Below, piece after piece: positions 17,601 to 26,029 of a stretch of 64,000 nucleotides of DNA. The notes beneath the pieces were generated by a model. It made no database searches, was not told the DNA's origin, and saw nothing but the letters and a program-made list of their open reading frames with translations. The position numbers and the translations under genes were made by a program. Where the stretch lies: positions 62,001-126,000 of the forward strand of contig LGYU01000001.1 in NCBI GenBank assembly GCA_001302245.1. The letters run 5' to 3'. Numbering within the stretch: the first letter of the stretch is position 1; each line of letters opens with the position of its first letter. The stretch comes from Chitinophagaceae bacterium PMP191F (lineage in GTDB: Bacteria > Bacteroidota > Bacteroidia > Chitinophagales > Chitinophagaceae).

Positions 17601-19580
17601 ATGCAGAAAAAAAAATTGCTGCTGGCCGCCAGTTTGCTTGCCGTATCCGCAGTGCGGGCTCAACCCGACCGCTGGCAACAGAAGGTGAAGTACACGATGA
17701 AAGTAAACATGGATGTTAACACTAATCGTTTTGCCGGTTCACAACAACTGGAGTACACCAACAATTCACCAGACACGCTGAAAAAAGTTTTTTATCATTT
17801 GTACTGGAATGCGTTTCAGCCCAACAGTATGATGGATGCGCGCAGTATTGAACTGGGTAAAACCATCATCAACGGAAAACCGGATTGGGACAGTCGCGTG
17901 CGCGACCGTATATCCAAACTGAAACCTGATGAAATCGGTTACCAGAAAGTACTGAAGCTGAAACTGAATGGTGTGGAGCAGAAGACCATTGAACATGAAA
18001 CCATCCTGGAAGTACAGCTCAGCAAACCCATTCTGCCAAAATCAAAAGTAGTATTTGACCTGGATTTTGAAGCACAGGTGCCATTGCAGATCCGCCGCAG
18101 TGGTCGCGATAACCCGCAAACAGGTGTGCGTTATTCCATGAGCCAATGGTATCCTAAAATGTGCGAGTATGATTATGAAGGATGGCACCCTACTCCGTAT
18201 GTGGCCCGTGAGTTTTACGGCGTATGGGGTGATTATGATGTTACGATCAACATTGATAAAAAATACCTGGTAGGAGGTACTGGCTATCTGCAGAATCCCA
18301 ACCAGATAGGACATGGTTATGAAGCTGCTGGTACCAAAGTGGCGCAGCCTGCCGGTGCTAATCTCAGCTGGCATTTTGTTGCGCCTAATGTGCACGATTT
18401 TATGTGGGCTGCAGATCCTGAATATACACACATTACCCGCCAGATAGGAGGCACTACCATTCACGTTATTTATAATGATGATGAAGCCTTCCTGAAAAAG
18501 CAATATGAAGCACTGAGCGATAGTGTGAAGAAAAGGAATGACAACAGCGTGGATAAATATATTGCCAATTATCGTGCACAATGGAAACAGGTAGCGGATG
18601 CTGCGGTAACTGTATTGCCGTTTATTGAAAAGAACTTTGGACAATATCCATACAAACAATATTCATTCATTCACGGGGGTGATGGTGGTATGGAATACCC
18701 CATGGGTACACTAATCTCCGGACCCAGCCTGGGTACTGCTTTTCACGAATGGATGCACAGTTGGTACCAGATGATGCTGGGCACCAATGAGTCGGAATAT
18801 GCGTGGATGGACGAAGGTTTCACCAGCTATGCTTCTACATTGGTATCGGCTTACTATCGCTCTGCTACTTCCAAAGAAGTGACCGAATCAGAAGTAAGTA
18901 CCGGTCCGCGCAGGGCACGTAATTCCGGTCGTAATGTACATGGGGGTGCTTACAATAGTTATTTTGGTCTTGCAAAAAGCGGACTGGAAGAACCATTGAC
19001 CACACATGCCGATCATTTTGAAACCAATGCCGGTTATAGCGCGGCTGCTTATTCAAAAGGTGAAGTGTTTATGGAGCAGTTGGGTTATGTGGTAGGAGCG
19101 CAGGTGCGCGATAAGATACTGCTGGAGTATTATCGTTTGTGGCGTTTCAAACATCCCAATGTGAATGATCTTATTCGTGTTGCTGAAAACGTAAGTGGTA
19201 TGAAGCTGGACTGGTATCGCGAATATTTTGTGAATACCACTAAAACGATAGATTATGGTATCGACAGCGTATGGGATGTAAATGGCAAAGCACAGATCAG
19301 GTTGCAACGTATCGGCAAAATACCTATGCCTGTAGATGTGGTGGTGGAATATACAGATGGCAACAAGGAAATGGTATATATTCCCATGTACCTGATGTTT
19401 GGTGCCAAACCTGTGGAAGATGAATCTATACCACGCATTGTAAAACAGGATTGGAAATGGACACATCCTTTGTATACGTTTGATCTGAATCGTCCGTCAT
19501 CACAGATTAAATCAATAGAGATAGATCCGTCACAACGTATGGCTGATGTAAACAGGGCCAACAATAAGCTGGGAAATTAG
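17601..19580 (+). CDS. M1 family metallopeptidase, exported
   Basis: This 659-residue protein is a gluzincin aminopeptidase of family M1. It has a signal peptide (MQKKKLLLAASLLAVSAVRAQ), the N-terminal beta-saddle domain (about 25-270), the exopeptidase motif in the variant GGMEYP instead of GAMEN, and zinc motif HEWMH at 382-386 with the third ligand E405 (HExxH-x18-E). The Tyr that stabilises the transition state is likely in NAGYSAAAYSKG. I chose the ATG at 17601, preceded by AGAGGAAA at 17590-17597; the longer frame from 17430 runs through the upstream terminator. The likely location is the periplasm. Confidence 0.9.
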   Translation: MQKKKLLLAASLLAVSAVRAQPDRWQQKVKYTMKVNMDVNTNRFAGSQQLEYTNNSPDTLKKVFYHLYWNAFQPNSMMDARSIELGKTIINGKPDWDSRVRDRISKLKPDEIGYQKVLKLKLNGVEQKTIEHETILEVQLSKPILPKSKVVFDLDFEAQVPLQIRRSGRDNPQTGVRYSMSQWYPKMCEYDYEGWHPTPYVAREFYGVWGDYDVTINIDKKYLVGGTGYLQNPNQIGHGYEAAGTKVAQPAGANLSWHFVAPNVHDFMWAADPEYTHITRQIGGTTIHVIYNDDEAFLKKQYEALSDSVKKRNDNSVDKYIANYRAQWKQVADAAVTVLPFIEKNFGQYPYKQYSFIHGGDGGMEYPMGTLISGPSLGTAFHEWMHSWYQMMLGTNESEYAWMDEGFTSYASTLVSAYYRSATSKEVTESEVSTGPRRARNSGRNVHGGAYNSYFGLAKSGLEEPLTTHADHFETNAGYSAAAYSKGEVFMEQLGYVVGAQVRDKILLEYYRLWRFKHPNVNDLIRVAENVSGMKLDWYREYFVNTTKTIDYGIDSVWDVNGKAQIRLQRIGKIPMPVDVVVEYTDGNKEMVYIPMYLMFGAKPVEDESIPRIVKQDWKWTHPLYTFDLNRPSSQIKSIEIDPSQRMADVNRANNKLGN

Positions 19581-19640
19581 TGGTGAGTGGGTAGTGCAGA
19601 TATTTCTCAAAAGAACAGTTACAAACACCGATGAAATAAG

Positions 19641-19676
19641 AAAGCCCCTCGTTCACACGGGGGGCTTTACTTTTAA
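19641..19676. terminator. Terminator between the M1 peptidase and the response regulator
   Basis: AAAGCCCCTC pairs with GGGGGGCTTT around a short loop, with a T-rich stretch after it. It lies about 60 nt past the M1 stop. The rest of the 286-base convergent spacer shows no gene. Confidence 0.75.
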
Positions 19677-19866
19677 AGGTAAGGTTGGTTAATGCTTTGT
19701 GTTTCCATTATAAGCAAACGGATAAGGTCGCTAATGGTAATGTGGTATTTGACTGCGCGAAAATGATGATCAAAGGTAAGTATGGTTACGGGGGCAAAAC
19801 AATACCACTTTCGTGGTAATTTTTCTCACTTTTTCTACTTTCCCCGTGTATTCTTTATACAGCAAC

Positions 19867-20508
19867 TTATCGGCCAAAAAACTTATTGATGGCTTCTACT
19901 CTGTTATTGACATGTAATTTCTCATAAATGTGGTACACGTGCTTGCGTACTGTTTCCTGGCTGATGAACAGGGTGGACGCAATTTCCTTGTACAACATAC
20001 CGCGGGCCAGCAGCTCCAGTATTTCTTTTTCCCTGTTGGATAAGCTGCTGAGCGAATTGGGTGTTTCCTGTTCAACTACTGGTTTGTTCTGGAATGCTGC
20101 TACTACCTTGCGGGCAATCTGGCTGCTCATCGGGGCGCCACCGCTCTGCAATTCCTTGATAGCTTCCAGTAATTTATGCGGTGCTGTTTTTTTCAGAATA
20201 TAGCCGCTGGCACCTGCGCTCAACGCTTCAAAGATCTTTTCATCATCTTCATATACCGTACACATCATGAACAGTATATCAGGGTGGTCGGTTTTCAGAT
20301 TGCGTACGCAGTCAATACCGTTTTCTCCTTCTCCAAGGTTGATATCCATCAGCACTATATCAGGATTCAGTGCAGCAATACCGGTCATGGCCTCAGCTGC
20401 AGAGGCAAAACTGTCCAGTAACTGATAACCGTCAGACATATTGATGATCTGTTCCAGTGCAGAGCGGATATCCTTGTTATCGTCTACAATACAAATGGTA
20501 ATGTCCAT
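19867..20508 (-). CDS. NarL/LuxR-type response regulator
   Basis: The 213-residue protein has an N-terminal receiver domain with acidic D9 and D10, phospho-acceptor D55 (IVLMDINL), and the Lys in ILKKTAP, then a C-terminal LuxR HTH (SNREKEILELLARGMLYKEIASTLFIS and VRKHVYHIYEKL). The ATG at 20508 is preferred; the frame is open to 20538 but the extra residues are not receiver-like. No histidine kinase lies next to it, so it is an orphan here. Its targets are unknown. Confidence 0.9.
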   Translation of the reverse strand: MDITICIVDDNKDIRSALEQIINMSDGYQLLDSFASAAEAMTGIAALNPDIVLMDINLGEGENGIDCVRNLKTDHPDILFMMCTVYEDDEKIFEALSAGASGYILKKTAPHKLLEAIKELQSGGAPMSSQIARKVVAAFQNKPVVEQETPNSLSSLSNREKEILELLARGMLYKEIASTLFISQETVRKHVYHIYEKLHVNNRVEAINKFFGR

Positions 20509-20600
20509 GGCACAAAGTTCACGCTTTTGTGATAACATGGAATACCACTTTGTGGTAGTTTTTAATATCCTGAAACTGTGGGGGAAAAGTCTATTACAAA

Positions 20601-21251
20601 TCAGACAGGAACGTATAGTAAATATTTATCTTTAAGTGATTCCAGCGGAAATATCTGGAACAATTCCATTTGCCGGGGTTTACAACCGCTTTCAGAGATC
20701 TCCAGCGCCAGGTCACCACCTTTGAGACAGATAAGACCAGGTTGCTGGTTACCGCTTTCGCCGGGTGATTTCTTCAATAAAGGTTTTGACCATTTCCAGA
20801 GATCTTTTAACGGAGCAACGGCGCGTGATACTACAAAATCGAAACGGCGGTTTTTGATCTCTTCAATTCTGGTATGTTGTGTGGTTACATTGGTAAGGCC
20901 AATAGCGGCTGCCACTTCATTGACCACGGTTAACTTTTTGCCAATGCTGTCAACCAGGTGAAAACGTACTTCGGGAAAAAAGATAGCGAGCGGAATGCCG
21001 GGAAAGCCACCACCAGTGCCCAGGTCTACAATAGATGTTTTGGGGGCAAATTCAAAAGCTGCAGCTATGCTGAGTGAATGAAGTATATGTTTTTCGTACA
21101 GGCTTTCCATATCCTTGCGCGAAATAACATTGATCTTACTGTTCCATTCATTGTACAATGTTTCCAGTGCAGCAAACTGCTCCAGTTGTTTGGGAGTAAA
21201 ATCACCAAAGAATTGGGTGATCAGTTCCAGCTTTTTTTCGGCTTTTTCCAT
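20601..21251 (-). CDS. rsmG: 16S rRNA (guanine(527)-N7)-methyltransferase RsmG
   Basis: RsmG methylates N7 of G527 in 16S rRNA; its loss causes low-level streptomycin resistance in several species. The 216-residue protein has NVISRKDMESLYEKHILHSLSI, the SAM-binding VDLGTGGGFPGIPLAI, and the FDFVVSRAVAPLKDL segment. The ATG at 21251 gives the standard start MEKAEKKLELI. Its 5' end overlaps the 3' end of the upstream glycosyltransferase by 31 nt, so the two genes are translationally coupled. Confidence 0.94.
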   Translation of the reverse strand: MEKAEKKLELITQFFGDFTPKQLEQFAALETLYNEWNSKINVISRKDMESLYEKHILHSLSIAAAFEFAPKTSIVDLGTGGGFPGIPLAIFFPEVRFHLVDSIGKKLTVVNEVAAAIGLTNVTTQHTRIEEIKNRRFDFVVSRAVAPLKDLWKWSKPLLKKSPGESGNQQPGLICLKGGDLALEISESGCKPRQMELFQIFPLESLKDKYLLYVPV

Positions 21252-22354
21252 AATGCAGTTGCAAAGATGCAATAATAAAAGAACATCCAGATATCCAGCA
21301 GCCACCACCATGGAAGCAGATCTTTTTCCTGCAGTTTATTCATGGCCTTCATATAGATCACAAACTGGGTAATGGCACGCAATCCAAATACTGCCAGGCT
21401 TATCTGCCAGTTGAAGAATATGATGCTTAAGGCAAACAGTGGATAAAAAAGAAAATGAGTGGCAGTGTACATACCCAACAGCCATTTGTGCATGGGCCTG
21501 TAATATTTTGCCGTGGTATAATGCCTGTTCTTTTGCCGCACCCAGTTGCCAAAGGTTTTCTTAGGCTCAGACAGGGTAAAGGTTTCGGGATCAAGCATGA
21601 TATGCGTATTCTGTTTGGTAGAGATGCGGTTGATAAAAAGATCATCATCACCACCTGGAATATGGTTCATGGAAGAAAAGCCTTTATTGCGGAAAAACAG
21701 GCCTTTTTTGTACGACAGGTTTCTGCCCACACCCATGTAGGGAATACCTGCCAGTGCATATGAAAAGTATTGTACGGCAGTATGGAAATTCTCAAAACGG
21801 ATCAGCTTGTTCAGGATACCGGGTTTTTTGTTGTATGCACCATGTCCCAATACCACTTCAATACCATCTTCATAAACATCCTGCATTTTCTGCAACCAGT
21901 TTTCAGATGCCGGTACACAATCTGCATCTGTCAGCAGCAATATTTCATGTCTTGCTTCTTTGATGCCGATGGATAAAGGATATTTTTTACCCGGAATGCC
22001 TTTGGCTTCCTGCTCCAGGTTTACGATATGCAGATTTTTGAAGGTCTTTTTAAACTCTTCCAGCAGGTAACGTGTTTCGTCCTGGCTATTGTGGTTCACC
22101 ACGATAATTTCGTGCGTAGAAGGGTACTGCTGTACTAATACGCCCGGCAGGTTGCGGGCAAGGTTGCCGGCCTCATCACGTGCACAAATAATAACGCTTA
22201 CCGCATGTTGTTGTGAACGTTCTTTGGGGAGTGTTGAAAAGAATGCAACGCGCCTGAAAAGCAACCAGTAATAGAGAAGTTGAATGAAAGTAACCAGGCA
22301 AAAAACACTGAATACCGCTTGCCACAGGTACATAGACAGCTTCGATGCATCCAT
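21221..22354 (-). CDS. Membrane glycosyltransferase, family 2
   Basis: The 377-residue protein has an N-terminal membrane helix (about 10-32), a GT-A domain with VSVIICARDEAGNL, the metal-binding DADC motif, the HIPGGDDDLFINRI acceptor segment with an RQKNRHY tail (the QxxRW-like position), and two or three C-terminal membrane segments (about 290-370). This is a processive-type GT2 architecture, but the sugar and acceptor are unknown. It is divergent from tgt and overlaps rsmG by 31 nt. Confidence 0.88.
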   Translation of the reverse strand: MDASKLSMYLWQAVFSVFCLVTFIQLLYYWLLFRRVAFFSTLPKERSQQHAVSVIICARDEAGNLARNLPGVLVQQYPSTHEIIVVNHNSQDETRYLLEEFKKTFKNLHIVNLEQEAKGIPGKKYPLSIGIKEARHEILLLTDADCVPASENWLQKMQDVYEDGIEVVLGHGAYNKKPGILNKLIRFENFHTAVQYFSYALAGIPYMGVGRNLSYKKGLFFRNKGFSSMNHIPGGDDDLFINRISTKQNTHIMLDPETFTLSEPKKTFGNWVRQKNRHYTTAKYYRPMHKWLLGMYTATHFLFYPLFALSIIFFNWQISLAVFGLRAITQFVIYMKAMNKLQEKDLLPWWWLLDIWMFFYYCIFATALWKKPKKSWN

Positions 22355-22527
22355 AAAGACTTACAATTTAGGGCGCGATGTTTAGTGGCATCGCTGGTGC
22401 GCGAAAATAGTTCAAAGTTCTGAGTTTGCAGTAAGGATACTGGTTTCTGTTACCTGATAATGTTTTGTTGTACAGGAATCTGCGACTTTTATACCGGACT
22501 GGTTCTACAGAGTCAAAAGCTAAACCG

Positions 22528-22559
22528 TTGTTGTTAGCCACTGCTTTTCTTTACTTTTG
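22528..22559 (+). promoter_or_regulatory. Promoter of tgt
   Basis: TACTTTTG at 22552-22559 fits TAnnTTTG; TTGTTG at 22528-22533 is the likely upstream box, 18-21 nt away. The box ends 20 nt before the tgt ATG. Confidence 0.7.
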
Positions 22560-22579
22560 CGCATTTGAAACTTAATAGT

Positions 22580-23719
22580 ATGGCGGCATTGCAGTTTAGT
22601 CTGGAACATACAGACAGTGGGTCGAAAGCCCGCGCAGGAACGATTGTTACTGATCATGGAACGATACGAACACCCATATTTATGCCGGTGGGTACGGCAG
22701 GTAGTGTGAAGGCCGTTAGCCAGCAGCAGCTAAAACAGGATGTAAAAGCCCAGATCATATTGGGTAATACCTATCACCTGTATTTAAGACCGGGTACAGA
22801 TACCTTGGAAAAAGCAGGCGGACTGCACAAGTTCAATGGCTGGGACAAGCCTATACTTACAGACAGTGGTGGCTACCAGGTCTTTTCACTGGCCAATAAC
22901 AGGAAAATAACAGAAGAGGGAGTTGTGTTCCAATCGCATATTGATGGTTCCAAACATTTGTTTACACCTGAAAGTGTAATGGATATTGAGCGTACCATTG
23001 GTGCGGATATTATCATGGCATTTGATGAATGTCCGCCCTATCCAAGCGACAAGACCTATGCTGAGAAATCCATGCATCTTACACACCGGTGGCTCGACAG
23101 GTGTTTTGAGCAGTTTAATAAAACGCCCGATAAATACGGATACACACAAAATCTTTTCCCGATAGTGCAAGGAAGTACCTATACTGATCTGCGCAAGGCC
23201 TCCTGTGAATACATTGCTTCTAAAAATGCAGTAGGTAATGCCATTGGTGGTTTAAGTGTGGGTGAGCCTGAGCCGATGATGTATGAATTCTGTGCCCTGT
23301 GTTGTAATCATTTACCTGCTGATAAACCCCGCTACCTGATGGGCGTGGGTACTCCGTGGAATATACTGGAATGTATTTCACTGGGTATTGATATGTTCGA
23401 TTGCGTAATGCCTACACGCAATGGTCGCAATGCCATGTTGTTTACGTCAAAAGGTGTGATAAATATTGACAACAAAAAATGGGAACATGATTATTCACCC
23501 ATTGATGATGGCATTGATTGTGAAGTGAGCCAGTATTACAGTAAGGCATACCTGCGGCACCTGGTGAAATCAAAAGAAATACTGGGACTTACCATTGCCA
23601 GTGTACATAACCTGGCGTTTTACCTGTGGCTGGTAACAGAAGCCCGCAAACATATTGTACAGGGAGATTTTAACAGTTGGAAAAATGAAATGATCCCTCA
23701 GTTGCAACAGCGACTATAA
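22580..23719 (+). CDS. tgt: Queuine tRNA-ribosyltransferase
   Basis: Tgt swaps guanine 34 for the queuosine precursor in tRNAs for Asp, Asn, His and Tyr. The 379-residue protein has the expected motifs: TPIFMPVGTAGSVKAV, LGNTYHLYLRPG, ILTDSGGYQVFSL, ADIIMAFDECPPYP with a catalytic Asp, and FDCVMPTRNGR with the nucleophile Asp. An odd point is the zinc site. The usual C-x-C-x2-C ... H is reduced to one Cys (C314) and His (H343); the other two cysteine positions are Ile312 and Ser317. The C-to-H spacing of 29 fits E. coli C304 and H333. The ATG at 22580 is preferred to a TTG at 22565. Confidence 0.94.
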   Translation: MAALQFSLEHTDSGSKARAGTIVTDHGTIRTPIFMPVGTAGSVKAVSQQQLKQDVKAQIILGNTYHLYLRPGTDTLEKAGGLHKFNGWDKPILTDSGGYQVFSLANNRKITEEGVVFQSHIDGSKHLFTPESVMDIERTIGADIIMAFDECPPYPSDKTYAEKSMHLTHRWLDRCFEQFNKTPDKYGYTQNLFPIVQGSTYTDLRKASCEYIASKNAVGNAIGGLSVGEPEPMMYEFCALCCNHLPADKPRYLMGVGTPWNILECISLGIDMFDCVMPTRNGRNAMLFTSKGVINIDNKKWEHDYSPIDDGIDCEVSQYYSKAYLRHLVKSKEILGLTIASVHNLAFYLWLVTEARKHIVQGDFNSWKNEMIPQLQQRL

Positions 23720-23793
23720 CAGCATAGAACATTTTGTATAGAATATTATTTCAAAGTATGCACCATAACAATTCTCTATGTCCGCATATGCTG

Positions 23794-24582
23794 TTAATGC
23801 CTGCTTTGCTTAAATAACCAGGGTAATAGTTCGGGTTCAGCAAATGCTTTGTCCCAGCTATTGTGCGCTACTCCGGGATATTCTGTGAATTTAACCTGTG
23901 CGCTGGCGGCTTTCAATGCGTTGACCATTTGTCTTGAATAACCTACCATTACCGTATGGTCGGCATCACCGTGAAATACCCATATAGGGAAGTTGTTGGC
24001 ATATAATGTCACTTTTGCCGGATCTCCGCCACCGCAGATAGGAAAGGCAGCGGCAAAGAATCCTGGTTTGCGCCATAATATTTCAAAGGTGCCCATGCCT
24101 CCCATGGATAATCCACCTACATAGATCTTCTTCGTATCCACTTTGCCGGAAGCTGCCAGTGAATCCAGTAAACTGCTTACCAGCGCCAGGCTTTTACCGA
24201 TGGGTTGCTCAGACCGGAAGGTGATTGGTTTTAATGAATCACTGGCCGCGCTGGTAAAACCTATCCTGGCCCAGAAATCAGTAGGTGCGCATTGTGGCAA
24301 CAGCACAAAGGCCGGAAATTTTTCGCGTGTCAGCGAATCGGCAAACAACCGGCTGCCATGCCGCAACTGGGTAGTATTGTTGGTACCTCTTTCGCCAACA
24401 CCATGCAGTAATACGATCAGCGGGTATTTTTTGGCGGGATTATAATGTGCTGGTAGCAGCATCCGGTAGGGTAAGGTATCGCCGCCGGATACGAAACGGT
24501 ATTTTCCATATAAGGTACTGTCCTGGGCCATGGCAGGCACCAGCAGAAAAAAATAGAGCAAGAATGTTATGACCTGTCGCAT
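23794..24582 (-). CDS. Exported alpha/beta-hydrolase esterase
   Basis: The 262-residue protein has a signal peptide (MRQVITFLLYFFLLVPAMAQ) and an alpha/beta-hydrolase domain. The catalytic triad is probably S159 in GGLSMGG, an Asp in FHGDADHTV (D206 or D208) and H240 in GVAHNSW. The oxyanion region LIVLLHGVGERG and the fold resemble the PHB depolymerase or feruloyl-esterase-like group often annotated as dienelactone hydrolase or prolyl oligopeptidase. The ATG at 24582 was chosen because it opens the signal peptide. It is convergent with tgt. The substrate is unknown. Confidence 0.85.
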   Translation of the reverse strand: MRQVITFLLYFFLLVPAMAQDSTLYGKYRFVSGGDTLPYRMLLPAHYNPAKKYPLIVLLHGVGERGTNNTTQLRHGSRLFADSLTREKFPAFVLLPQCAPTDFWARIGFTSAASDSLKPITFRSEQPIGKSLALVSSLLDSLAASGKVDTKKIYVGGLSMGGMGTFEILWRKPGFFAAAFPICGGGDPAKVTLYANNFPIWVFHGDADHTVMVGYSRQMVNALKAASAQVKFTEYPGVAHNSWDKAFAEPELLPWLFKQSRH

Positions 24583-24693
24583 AATGACATAAAAATAAGG
24601 CAGAAAGGAAATATTTTCCGAAAACATTACCATGCTACAAACCCGTACTGCTGACGCCATGCGTTTTTACATTCTTTTACAGACTGCAAAACC

Positions 24694-24722
24694 TTTGCAT
24701 TGTGCTTTTTGCGCTACATTTG
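24694..24722 (+). promoter_or_regulatory. Promoter of the LptF/LptG-type gene
   Basis: TTTG (24694-24697) and TACATTTG (24715-24722) are 17 nt apart, a little short for the usual spacing. A palindrome, CGCTCCGGAGCG (24726-24737), follows in the leader before the ATG at 24754. Confidence 0.6.
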
Positions 24723-24753
24723 CCGCGCTCCGGAGCGGGGCGTTTGTCGTTTT

Positions 24754-25851
24754 ATGAAAATACTCGACTGGTATATAATAAAAAAATTCCTGACCACCAC
24801 TTTTTTCATGGTGCTGATCTTCTCTGTGATTGCAGTGGTGATTGATACCAGTGAGAAGGCTGATGACTTTGTAAAATCAGGGCTCTCTACCTCTCAGATC
24901 ATTACCAAATACTACCTGGGTTTTGTACCGTTCATTATATCGATGATCTTTCCGCTGATGGTATTTATTGCGGTGATCTTCTTTACTTCTAAAATGGCAG
25001 GCAGATCGGAGATCGTGGCTATCCTGGCCAGTGGTGTACGTTACAACCGCATGCTGCGTCCTTTTATGATCGGGGCTTTGATGCTGGGTGGTTTTTTCTG
25101 GTTTGCCAGCCAGTTCTGGATACCGAAGGCCAATGGTATTTACGGTTCTTTCCAGGCCAATTATATTGATACTAAAAGTTCGTACGAGCAGGCTGAGGCC
25201 AATAAAAAATCGCGCAATAACTATATCCAGATAGACCCGCACACTTTTGCAGGTTTGCGTGGATATGATACCTCTTCCAAAAGTGCGTATGGATTTTACC
25301 TGAACCGTATGGAAGGTACCAAAATGGTATACAACCTGCGTGCTGATAACCTGCGTTGGGATACAGCTACCAAAAAATGGAAACTGGAAGGTGTGGTAGA
25401 AAGAAAGATCAATGGTACGGTAGAAGAACTGAAGGTGATCCCTTCCATGGAGATTGCATTGAACATTAAACCCGGTGAGTTGCGTCCTGATAAATACCTG
25501 AAAGATAAAATGAGTACACCGGAACTGATACGGTTCATTGCCAGTGAAGAAAGCAGGGGAGTAGAGGGATTGAATGATTATAAAGTAGCGCGTTACCGCA
25601 GAGATGCCACGCCCGTGGCGGTGGTATTGCTAACCTTTATAGGTGTGGTGGTGGCATCGCGTAAAACCCGTGGTGGCAGCGGATTACACCTGGCCATGGG
25701 AATCATTACAGCCGCAGTGTTTGTGGTGATGGATAAGTTCTCGCTCACCTTCTCTACTAAAGGTAATTTCCCGCCGATGCTGGCTGCATGGATGCCCAAT
25801 ATCATCTTCTCTGTAGTTGCGGTTTGGCTGTACCGCCGGGCTCCCAAATAA
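24754..25851 (+). CDS. LptF/LptG family permease (YjgP/YjgQ)
   Basis: The protein belongs to the inner-membrane pair that extracts lipopolysaccharide for the Lpt bridge. It has 365 residues with three N-terminal membrane segments (about 13-33, 52-78 and 100-122), a periplasmic beta-jellyroll domain (about 130-275), and three C-terminal segments (about 288-361). The motifs MAGRSEIVAILASGV and ARYRRDATP are typical. I cannot tell LptF from LptG. The ATG at 24754 is chosen because the upstream frame overlaps the promoter. It is monocistronic. Confidence 0.9.
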   Translation: MKILDWYIIKKFLTTTFFMVLIFSVIAVVIDTSEKADDFVKSGLSTSQIITKYYLGFVPFIISMIFPLMVFIAVIFFTSKMAGRSEIVAILASGVRYNRMLRPFMIGALMLGGFFWFASQFWIPKANGIYGSFQANYIDTKSSYEQAEANKKSRNNYIQIDPHTFAGLRGYDTSSKSAYGFYLNRMEGTKMVYNLRADNLRWDTATKKWKLEGVVERKINGTVEELKVIPSMEIALNIKPGELRPDKYLKDKMSTPELIRFIASEESRGVEGLNDYKVARYRRDATPVAVVLLTFIGVVVASRKTRGGSGLHLAMGIITAAVFVVMDKFSLTFSTKGNFPPMLAAWMPNIIFSVVAVWLYRRAPK

Positions 25852-26029
25852 GTAAGTACTTATATATTAAAAAGGTATTAATATTAACTGTGCTTACGTG
25901 AATTAACACCTGGCTTAAAACCTGCTGAATTAAATTTGTTCCTAGTCTAAGCGGTTTGTTTTAACTTTAGCCGCCAGATATCTTCCGGTAACAAATAGTA
26001 CTCATTATCATATAATCTTACCTACAATC

